Assembly (NCBI RefSeq): GCF_900497805.2 | Contig: NW_020954610.1 | Coordinates: 24,190,090-24,254,089, forward strand | Length of the DNA stretch: 64,000 nt | Direction: 5' to 3' | Source of the DNA: Vombatus ursinus | Taxonomy: Eukaryota; Chordata; Mammalia; Diprotodontia; Vombatidae | In this document: positions 55,621 through 64,000 of the stretch, one piece after another | How positions within the stretch are numbered: position 1 is the stretch's first letter | How the letters are laid out: each line of letters starts with the position of its first letter | Position numbers and translations under genes: made by a program | The notes under the pieces: generated by a model | Told to the model about the DNA's origin: nothing | Seen by the model: the letters and a program-made list of their open reading frames with translations, nothing else | Database searches by the model: none

Positions 55621-58600
55621 TCAAGTAAAAATAAGTAGGTTTCAATCTGTATTCAGACACCATCAATTCTTTATCTGGGGATGGATAGCATTTTTCATCA
55701 TAAGTTCTTCTGAACTGTCTTGGATCATTTTATTGCTAAGGATAACTAAATCTTTCACAGCCAATCATCTTACAATATTGATCTTATTTTGTAAACAGGA
55801 CATTTCACTTTGCATAAGTATATGTAAGTCTTTCCAGGTTTTTCTGAGAGCATCCTGTTCATCCTTCCTTATAGTACAATAGTATGCCATCACAATCACA
55901 TACTATAATTTGTTCAGTCCTTCCCCAATTGATGGGGATCCCCTCAATTTCCAATTCTTTGCCTCCAGAAAATAGCTGCTGTAAATAGTTTTGTACATCT
56001 ACGTCCTTTTATTTTTGTTTTTTATCCTTTTTAGGATACAGATCTAGTAGTGATATTGCTAGGTCAAAAGGTATGCATGGTTTTATAGCCCTTTGGGCAT
56101 AGTTCCAAATTGCTCTAAAGAATGGTTGAATCAGTTCATAATTCCACCAACAGTGCATTAATGTCTTGTTTTTCTCATATCCCTTCCAACATTTGTCATT
56201 TTCCTTTTCTGTCCTATTAGCCAATCTAATTGGTATGAGGTAGTACCTCAGATTTGTTTTAATTTGCATTTCTCCAATCAATAGTGAGTTAGAACATTTT
56301 TTTAATATGGCTATAGATAGCTTTGATTACTTTATATGAAAACTGTTCATATCTTTTGATCACTTATCAATTGGGTAATGGCTCTTACTCTTATAAATTT
56401 GACTCAGTTCTCTACATATTTGAGAAATGAGGCCTTTAGCAGAGAAATTTGCTTCAAAATATTTTCACAGTTACAATTGCTAAATGTATTTCCCTCCATT
56501 CTATCTCCCCCATTTATTCTATTCTATCTTTTCACCTTTTCCATTCTCAAAAGTGTTTTTTTTCTTTCTTTTTTCTTTTCCCTCCCCTGATCTGCCCTCC
56601 CCTTTATCACCATCCCTGTATTCTTATTCCCTTCTTCTCTTACTTTCCTGTAAGGTAACATAGATTTCTATACCCAATTGATTGTGTATATTATTCCTTC
56701 TTTGAGTGAAGTCTGATGAGAGTAAGGCTCACTCACTTCCCCTTACCTCCACTGTAAAAGCTTTTTCTTGACTCTTTTATGTGAGATAATTTACCCCATC
56801 TTATCTGTCCCTTTCTCTTTCTCCTAGTGCATTCCTCTCTCACCCTTAATTTTACTTTTTTAGATATCATCCTTTCATGCTCAAATCACACCTGTGTGCT
56901 TTGTTTATATAGACTACTTCTCATTTCCCTAATAATGAGAAAGTTTTTATGAGTTACAAGTATCATCTTCCCATTTAATAATGTAAACTGTTTAACCTTA
57001 TTAAGATCCTTATAATTTTCCATTCCTGGGTAAAAAGGTAACTTTTTATGCTTCTCTTGAGTCTTGTATTTGAAAGTCAGATTTTCTATTCAGTTCTGGT
57101 CTTTTCATCAAGAATGCTTGAAAGTCTTCTGTCTCATTGAATATCCATTTTTTCCCCTGAAGGATTATACTCAGTTTTACTGGGTAGGTGATTTTAGCTC
57201 CTCTACCTTCCAGATTATCATATTCCAAGCCCTCTGATCCTTTGAGGTAGAAGCTGCTAAATCTTGTGTTATCTTGACTGTGGTTCCATGATACCTGAAT
57301 TGTTTCTTTTTGGCTGCTTGGAATACTTTCTCTTTGACCTGGGAGCTCTGGAATTTTTCATTTTGGCATCTCTTTCAGGAAGTGATAAATGTATTCTGTC
57401 AATTTCTATTTTACCTTGTGATTCTAGAATATCAGGCCAGTTTTCCATGATAATGTCTTGAAAGATGATATCTAGGCTCTTTTTTTGAATATGGGTTTCA
57501 GGTAGTCCAATAATTTTTAATTATCCCTCCTGGATCTATTTCCAGATCAGTTGATTTCAATGAGATATTTCACATTGTCTTCTATTTCTTTCATTATTTT
57601 AGTTTTGTTTGATTGTTTCTTGATTTCTCATAAAGTCATTAGCTTCTATTTGCTCCATTCTAATTTTTAAGGAATTATTTTCTTTACTGAACTTTTGTAC
57701 TTCCATTTCCATTTGGCCAATTCTACGTTTTAAGTATTTTTTCAGTGAATTTTTGTGCTTCTTTTTTCCATTTGGTCAATTCTGCTTTTCAAGGCATTCT
57801 TCTCCTCGTTGCCTTTTTGTGCCTCTTTTACTATTTGGCCTATTCTGTTTTTTAAGGCATTATTTTCTTCACTATTTTTTGTGTCTCTTTTACCAAGCTG
57901 TTGACTCATTTTTCATGATTTTCTTGCATCACTCTCATTTTTCTTCCCAATTTTTCTTCTACTTCTCTTACTTGATTTTCAAAATCATTTTTGGGGTCTT
58001 CCATGGTCTGAGACCAATTCATAGTTTTTATTTTGGAGGCTATGGATGTTGGAGCTTTGACTTTGTTGTCTTCTTGTGAGAATGTGTTTTGTTCTTTTCA
58101 CCATAATAACTTTCTATGGTCAGAATTGTTTCTGTGACTTGTTCATTTTTATAGTCTATTTCTTGACTTTTAGCTCTTTGTTAAAGTGGAGTTCTTCTTC
58201 CAGGGCGGACGACACACTGTCCCAAACTCAAGGGGTTTTGTGCATCTTTTTTCAGAGAAACTTCTAGGGACCTGTAAATTTTCAGTTCTTTTGAAGAGGT
58301 ATGATCTAAGGAGAGGTTTACCACTCTTCTGACCTGTGCTCTGTTCTCTCAATGACTGCAAGCACTCTTTTTCTGCCATATAGCTGTGACAAGGGTCCCT
58401 GTTCCACTGTGCTACAAGTTTTGGTGTGCAAATGCTCCTTCTCACTCTGACATTGCCATCCAGGACTGTGACCCAGATCTGGATGTGGGCAAAGCAACAG
58501 AGTCCCGCCCCCCAGTGCCAGCAAAGAGACTTTCATAATCTCCTTCTGATCAGTTGTTCAACCCGTTTACCGTCTGTGGGCTGAGAGCTCTGAAAGCAAC

Positions 58601-58641
58601 CACTACTGCTGCTGATTCAGTGACTCCCAAGGCCTTGTTTC

Positions 58642-58685
58642 TAGTGTTGATGGATCTGTGAACTGATCCAACCATTCTGGAGAGC
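58642..58685 (+). repeat. 44-bp block identical to 53266-53309
   Basis: Both sites share 44 identical bases, beginning TAGTGTTGATGGATCTGTGA and ending CTGGAGAGC. At 53266 it is ordinary sense ORF2 sequence. Here it lies in sense orientation inside the antisense 5'UTR of the half-L1, where ORF2 sequence is not expected. Confidence 0.85.
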
Positions 58686-58925
58686 TGGTCTATGTTGGGG
58701 CATGGTCTATGCTGGCACATCGTGCTCTGGACTGTGCTCCACTCTTACCCAAGTATAAGATCTTTCCTGATGAACTTCTAAGTTGTCTTTAGCTAGAAAA
58801 TTATTTCACCCCATCCTTTTTTGGGTTCTGCTGGGATTGTTTTATGGCATTATTTAATGGTGGTTGGAGTGGTTTGAGGAAGAGGTCAGGTGAGTCCTGA
58901 ATTTTCTCTGCCATGTTAGCTCCCC

Positions 58926-59317
58926 TAGAATTCTTCTGAAAAAATTGAGTTCATTGAGAAAAAGGAAAGAAAAAAAAATGAGGAGATGAGCATATTTAAA
59001 TTAGTTTCTTTCAAGGCCATCTTTAATTTCTCTTAAATCCTAAAGCAATCTCATTTCTATAGCTGATTTGGATGCTTGCTGATGGATTCCAAATGTACCT
59101 TGCCTTCAACCACTTTGATCTATCCATTTTCTTAGCTTACCAATGAATTCTTAACCTGTACCCCAAACAAAAGATGTATATCTAAATCTTGTGTGTGTGT
59201 ATGTCTATGTGTTTAAAGTGTAAAGTAATCTTTGCTCAATTTCTCTGTTATTATGAGGTCAAAAATAACATCTGGCTACTCTCACCTGTTCTCATGGTTA
59301 TCGCCTTTTAAAATTTC
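58926..59317. other. Unclassified sequence
   Basis: No gene or repeat family recognised. Confidence 0.4.
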
Positions 59318-59740
59318 TTAGTCAGTCAATAAAAATTTATTAAGTGCATGCACTTTGGTACTGGCTAAATATGTGTGTATGCATGTATATCTACACATAT
59401 GTATGAAATATAGATTTCTGTATGTGTACATATATTTATATTTAACATGCACATATGTGTGTATTATATGTGTATGTACACACATATGACAAAATGGAAA
59501 TAACATAGATAAGACACTACAATTAAGGAGGAGAAGGGAGAGAAATTGGGAAATTCTTCCTGTCAAAGGTTGTCTGAGACTTGAAAGAAGCTGGGAGAGC
59601 CAAGATTCAGAAATGATGAGGGAGACCATTAGAAGCATGGCAGATAGCTGGGGAAGATGTCCACCACTGGGAGGTAGAATGTCATATTCGAGGAAAAGAA
59701 AGAATAATAGGGGACATAAGACTGAAAAATCCCATATATG

Positions 59741-59993
59741 GGTGGGCAGTTTGGTGGTGCAGTAGATAGAATGCTAGCCCTGGATCAGGAGGACCTGAGT
59801 TCAAATTAGGCCTCCAAAATTTTACTAGATGTGTGACCCTGAACAAGATAATTAACCCCTGTTTTCCTCAGTTCCTCATCTGTAAGATGAGCTGGAGAAG
59901 GAAATGGCAAACCACTCCAGTATCTTTGCCAAGAAAACTCCAAATTGGGTCACAGAGAGTCAGATATGACTGAAATGACTAAATAACAACAAG
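59741..59993 (+). mobile_element. MAR1-type tRNA-derived SINE, full length
   Basis: 'gggcagtttggtggtgcagtagatag', 'gatcaggaggacctgagttcaaatt', GAGCTGGAGAAGGAAATGGC, AAACCACTCCAGTATCTTTG, 'gagagtcagatatgactgaaatgac', ACAACAA tail. Confidence 0.9.
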
Positions 59994-60169
59994 AGTAGCA
60001 TACCAAGGACAGTTTATCTAGGGCTTTGAACACAAAACAGAGGATTTTATATTTGATCCTTGAGGTGATGGGGAGTGACTGGAGTTTACTAATTGGGGTG
60101 TGGGATAATGTGATCAGATCTCTGCTTTAAGAAGATCACTTTTACAACTCAGTGGAGCATGGTCTAGAG

Positions 60170-60507
60170 CAGGTCTGCACAACCGGCAGCATGCCAAAGA
60201 ATTTCTCGTGGCCTGCAAAAAAAAATGTAGAGGTCATTTTCCTACACATTTTTCATGCACCACCCAGAAAATTTTGGCAGGCCTCAGGGATCTGCCAAAG
60301 CAGAGATCTGACCACATTATCCCCTACTCCATTTAGTAAACTCCAGTCACTCCCTATCACCTCCAGGATCAAATATAAAATTTTCTGTTTTGTGTTCAAA
60401 GCCCCTCATAAACAGCATATTGCTGATGTTGTTACTGAGTCGTTATCATCTACATTTTTCATAGGCTGCCCAAAATCCTTTGACGGGATGGAGGTTGTAC
60501 AGGCCTG
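60170..60507. mobile_element. hAT element carrying an inverted 112-bp piece of L2
   Basis: 338 bp. Terminal inverted repeats CAGGTCTGCACAACC (60170-60184) and, reverse complemented, CAGGCCTGTACAACC (60493-60507), two mismatches in 15. Flanking 8-bp duplications GTCTAGAG (60162-60169) and GTCTAGAA (60508-60515) match the hAT consensus nTCTAGAn. Inside, 60301-60412 is sense L2 RT coding text (residues LPITSRIKYKI in the 60152-60580 frame). Its reverse complement matches the host L2 at 60013-60124 with 12 mismatches and no gaps. Too short to encode transposase; the 142-codon frame is a composite, not a gene. Confidence 0.88.
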
Positions 60508-61409
60508 GTCTAGAATGAAGAAACACTTGTGGCTGAATGACCAACAAGCCAGCTATTACAATAGTCTAGGTATGAGCTGATTGAGGCCTTTACTATTGTA
60601 GTAGCAGCGTCCAAGGAGAAATATATGAAAAATTTTATGAAGGCAAATTAGTCAGGCATTGATATCAGATTAGATGTGGGGTGATAAGCTAGAGTATACA
60701 GTTGAGGATGATAGCTAGGCTGTGAGGCTGGGTAACTGGGAGGGGTGTCACCCTTAACAGTATTAGGAAAGTTAGGAATAGGGGCAGGTTTGGGGAGGGG
60801 GAATTAAATGAATTTACTTTTAGACATATTGAGTTTGAAATGTCTTAGTTATCTTAGGGATATTGAGATATCTAAAAGACAATCGGAGATGCAAGAATGA
60901 GGTCAGTAGAAATGTCAGAGGTGAATAGATTTGAGAATCATAAGCAGAGATTATCATTGAATCCATGGGAACTGATGAGATCACAAAGAGAAATAGTATC
61001 AAGAGAGAAGAGAAGAGAAAAGAAAAGAAGAGAAGACAGAGCTCTATGGGACACCTGTAGTTGATGGGAATCATCTGGATGAAGATTCAGCAAAGGAGAC
61101 TGAGGAGAAATCAGATAGGTAGGAAGAGAACCAGGAGAGGGGAGTATCATGAAACTAAAGAGAGAAGGCTAAGAGTATAATTAACAGTGTCAGAAGCTGC
61201 GGAGAGGTAAAAAAAGATAAGGTCATTAGATATGGTGATTTTAAAAGTGTTACTATCTTTGGAGTTTTATTTATTCTACCATTGAAATTACAAGCTCGCT
61301 TCCTCTATAGTATTGGCATGATCCATTTCTCAGTGCATAATCCAGACACTCATAATTCTGTGACTGTCTTCTTTGGTTTATTGAATAAAAGAACATCAAA
61401 AAGATAGGT

Positions 61410-62870
61410 AGGAATCCTCAGTGGCCATGTAGTTCAACATATACTCCCAAAAGTAATCCTTCTTTGAAGATCTCCAATGAGGGGGAACCCACCACCTCAC
61501 AAATGCAATCCATTCTATTTTTTGATACCTATCTTTTCTTTACAGTAAGTCTATTTTTTTTCTCTTTGCAACCTCTACTCATTGTCCTAAGCGTGATTTC
61601 TATGGCCAACCATTCTTCTTGTATATTTCAACATATTTCAACAATTCAAATATTTCAACAAAGTTATCATGTCCGCTTTGAATGTTTTTTTTCTAGGCAA
61701 ATCTTCCCAAGTTCATTCAACCAATCCTTGTGTGGCATGAACTTCATGTCTTTCACAACCCTAGTTGTCCTTCCCTTGACCTTGTCAGTTCCCTTTATAA
61801 CATGTAATGCCCAGAATTAAACACAATAATCCATGTTTTCAAATCAGGAATAATATCATGAGATAATCTTTACTTTAGACTTGGGCTTTATGCCTTTATT
61901 AATGGAGTCTAGATTACCAATACTTTTCTTGGCTGTGTTATCACCCTGTTTAATCAAATTGAATTTATTCTACATTAAAATAACTTTTTTCTTCAGAAAA
62001 CAACTATTGATTTGAAACTTTCTTATCCTTTACTTGTGAAGTTACATTTTTGAACCCAAATGTGCAACTTTACATTTATCCTTAATAAATTTCATCCATT
62101 TGATCTATTTGATCCAATGTTTCAACCCATTTAGAAAATTTTGAATCTTGTCTTCCAGGGTATTAGTTATTTTTCCCAACTTTGTGTCATGTGCAAATTT
62201 GATAAGCTTTCCATCTATGCCTTCACCAAAGTTCTTGATAAAAGCATTAAATATCCTGGGTTGAAACACATAAATTCGCTAAAGCATTCTCATGGAGTAT
62301 CCAAGATGACATTGAACTAGTAATGACATCTCACTGGGCCTGACCAATCAGCCAATTCTAAATATATTGCACTCCACTATCCCATATTTTTCTACCTTTT
62401 CTATAGAAAGTGTCCAAAATTTTGAGTGAAATATATTGCCAAAATCTAAGTAAACTATATCTCCCTCATTCCTCTAACCTATCAGTGTACCCTGAAAAAA
62501 AAAATCAGGCTGGTCTGCCATGACCTGTTCTTTATAAATTCCTGTGGGCATTTCTTTTGATTTGTTTCTGCGTTTGTTTTTGGTGATGACTGCTTCTTTT
62601 TTAAAAGATGTTCTTTAAAGAACCTATTTATAATATCTTCTAGAATTTACCCTGTTTATCTACCCCCTACTTGAAGATATTAAATGTCATTGTTTCCTGA
62701 GGTTTATCCATTTTACTTTAGGCAATACAATTTTAGGAGGATTTTTTTAAGCAATATCTGCTTCCTTGGAGCCTGACCCACCATGTTATTCCGTGTTCTT
62801 CAGGCTAAAGTACTCAAATTCCTTCAACCAATTCCTTATTCAACCAGAGCTTCCTAGTAGTTCAAAGTTG
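61410..62870 (-). mobile_element. CR1/L3 LINE, long old fragment
   Basis: Antisense CR1/L3 text in order: 'ccatgtagttcaacatatactcc', GAAGATCTCCAATGAGGGGG, AACCCACCACCTCACAAATG, 'gcaacctctactcattgtcc', CTTCCCAAGTTCATTCAACC, 'tttgaacccaaatgtgcaactttacatttatcc', CTTCCAGGGTATTAGTTATT, 'tcatgtgcaaatttgataagctttccatctatgcc', 'aggctggtctgccatgacctgttc'. 62790-62870 repeats the 'aggctaaa...ttccttcaacca' text seen at 61690, so it is probably a second fragment. No useful frame remains. Confidence 0.75.
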
Positions 62871-62939
62871 CAATACCCCTTCCTTATCAGACTTGTTGTC
62901 TCTATACTTTCTCACTTCCAATTAATGCAAAATTCTGTG

Positions 62940-63175
62940 GTTCAAATCATTACCTGGTTCTACCACTTCCTACCTACATGAGTTGGGTAAGTCACTGAAA
63001 CTCTCTGATCCTCAGATGCTTTATCTATATATAGATATATCTATCTATCTGTATATCTATGTATCTATGTATCTATGTATCTATCTATCTATCTATCTAT
63101 ATATATATATATATATATATACAACTGGACTAAATAAAGTCTAATACCCTTGCCAGCTAAAAATCTGTGACCCTC
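62940..63175 (+). mobile_element. MIR-like SINE with a (TATC)n(TA)n expansion
   Basis: 'ggttcaaatcattacctgg', 'gagttgggtaagtcactgaaactctctgatcctcag' on the left, 'aactggactaaataaagtctaatacccttgccagctaaaaatctgtgaccc' on the right, separated by a TATC/TA microsatellite (63025-63120) where the A-rich CORE-to-tail link normally is. Confidence 0.65.
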
Positions 63176-63535
63176 TAAAACAAGCAATTTTTCTTCAAAG
63201 TCCTAGTACCAGGAGGAACTATGTGTTAACCTAAATGTATTCTTTGCTAGAGAATTAGAAGATGGTATGTCATGTATTCTTCTCTTCCTAAATACAAAGC
63301 TGAAACTAGATATGCAGATAAGGATCACTGGGAAAATACCCAAGTGCCCTGCCTAGTTTCTGGGTGCTACAAGAGGTTAAAGAATTTTGGTTACACAAAT
63401 CATCCTTAAAAATCAATGCATGTGTAACTTAGGCACTGTATATATGAAAGTGAAATCTATTTAGACACTTAAAGCAATACATGTCAAAGTAGTGAACAGA
63501 TTACTATCATTATCCACCTTTTATGAATCTACAAT
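63176..63535. other. Unclassified sequence
   Basis: No gene or repeat family recognised. Confidence 0.4.
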
Positions 63536-63539
63536 AACA

Positions 63540-63650
63540 AAGACATGTAATATCAGATGAGAATCACTTGCCCAAAATGACACAGGAAGTTAGTAGTAAG
63601 TGCTGAACAAGAAGTTAAGATCTACAACTATTCATTTCTCTAGCTAATGA
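63540..63650 (-). mobile_element. MIR-like fragment
   Basis: 'atcacttgcccaaaatgacacaggaagttagtagtaag' then 'gctgaacaagaagttaagatc' resemble antisense MIR. Confidence 0.5.
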
Positions 63651-63904
63651 CCAGAAAATACTATCATTCAGAATACATATAGGAGTGATCATCTTTGAAA
63701 TTTCAGATATTTGTGAACCATCCATTCAAGATGAATAAATATTTAATTCAGTGTGCTTTTTTGGTAGTGCTTTCAAATCCATTGTTCAGTATAGTATTTT
63801 GCAAGTCACAGGTAGATTTTTTTAAATTGATATTATTACTACATTAGTATTGTGTATCTATAAGAGACAATACTAACTACAACATACATTGTCATTCTCA
63901 AAGG

Positions 63905-64000
63905 TTAACCCTGGCAAGGATCTGGGTTGGAATCCTAGTTTTGCTACTTGCTACATCTCTGAATCTAAGTCCTTTTCACTAATGTGGGTCTCCATTTTCC
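63905..64000 (+). mobile_element. MIR-like SINE cut by the window end
   Basis: 'aaggatctgggttggaatcctag', 'gctacttgctacatctctgaatctaagtcctt', 'atgtgggtctccattttcc': head to mid SINE. Confidence 0.5.

Larger units (their letters stand above)
55372..58925 (-). mobile_element. Half-L1 (HAL1-like) LINE with both ends
   Basis: On the minus strand from 58925: L1-type 5' end (AGGGGAGCTAACATGGCAGAG), G/C-rich 5'UTR to about 58100, ORF1 coiled-coil region (Lys/Glu/Asn-rich, 57600-58050) and C-terminal domain (minus frame 57046-57228 with KITYPVKLSIILQGKKWIF), a purine-rich spacer (56485-57040), then ORF2 C-terminal residues only (FRAIWNYAQRAIKPCIPFD, minus frame 56009-56281), the 3'UTR and a T-run at 55372-55380. 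ORF2 endonuclease and RT are missing, about 3 kb less than a full L1. ORF1 is broken by several stops. An AAC repeat (55584-55620) lies in the 3'UTR. Confidence 0.75.
59318..61260 (-). mobile_element. LINE L2, longest copy in the window, interrupted twice
   Basis: Antisense L2 from tail (AATAAAAATTTATTAAGTGC, 59329) through the 3'UTR (59500-59740) and the RT C-terminal coding text (60000-61260). Minus-strand residues DLISSHGFN (near 60960) and SQIYSPLTF are RT motif text; AGGATCAAATATAAAAT-type (SRIKYKI) coding lies near 60050. A SINE (59741-59993) and a hAT element (60170-60507) split it. Text before and after each insertion is continuous in L2. A TG/TA tract (59370-59490) also lies within. 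Confidence 0.8.

Noticed and set aside
60152-60580. 142-codon frame as a host gene
   Set aside because: Composite of hAT sequence and an L2 RT fragment; starts in L2 antisense text.

Overview
The window looks like intergenic or deep intronic DNA from a marsupial, probably an Australian one. The organism call rests on repeat families. There are tRNA-derived SINEs with a head of the type GGGGCAGCTAGGTGG and a tail of the type GGTGAGGCAATTGGGGTTAAG (WSINE1/SINE1_MD/MAR1 kin). There are also marsupial-type L1 and half-L1 LINEs, long L2 and CR1/L3 relics, MIR-like CORE-SINEs, and hAT and mariner MITEs. Base composition is AT-rich. I find no protein-coding gene that I can support and no splice-joined open frame. 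Nearly all longer open frames are transposon remnants, microsatellites or chance. Family names come from remembered consensus sequences, so subfamily names are tentative.

Layout. 0-3.5 kb: a solo LTR, a CT microsatellite with a 10-N gap, and a sense L2 relic. 3.5-11.4 kb: old MIR, L2 and L1 scraps in unique AT-rich DNA. 11.4-12.7 kb: a young 5'-truncated L1 inside an older LINE. 13.1-15.8 kb: a large inverted duplication whose arms end in an inverted SINE pair. 16-29 kb: SINEs, L2 and L3 fragments, a full-length 7SL RNA pseudogene (22.0-22.3 kb), a near-perfect mariner palindrome (25.0 kb) and TACA/TATA microsatellites. 29.5-32.4 kb: an LTR, an L1 ORF2 relic and an L2 relic. 32.4-38.0 kb: a long repeat-poor island with one open frame and a polyadenylation signal. 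38.0-40.9 kb: a half-L1. 41-42.5 kb: repeat-poor, homeobox-motif-rich DNA. 43-54 kb: three L1 insertions of different kinds (3' transduction, twin-primed 5' inversion, insertion into a SINE) plus hAT MITEs. 55.4-58.9 kb: a second half-L1. 59.3-61.3 kb: a long antisense L2 split by a SINE and by a hAT element that carries an inverted piece of L2. 61.4-62.9 kb: a CR1/L3 relic. The end is MIR-like SINEs and a TATC/TA microsatellite.

The most interesting signals are structural. There are two local inverted copies (13.1-15.8 kb and inside the hAT element at 60.17-60.51 kb). Two LINEs share the same architecture without the ORF2 endonuclease/RT region. A 44-bp exact block is shared between two otherwise diverged LINE copies. 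Together they suggest repeated template switching and LINE-machinery activity. No new cellular system is claimed.
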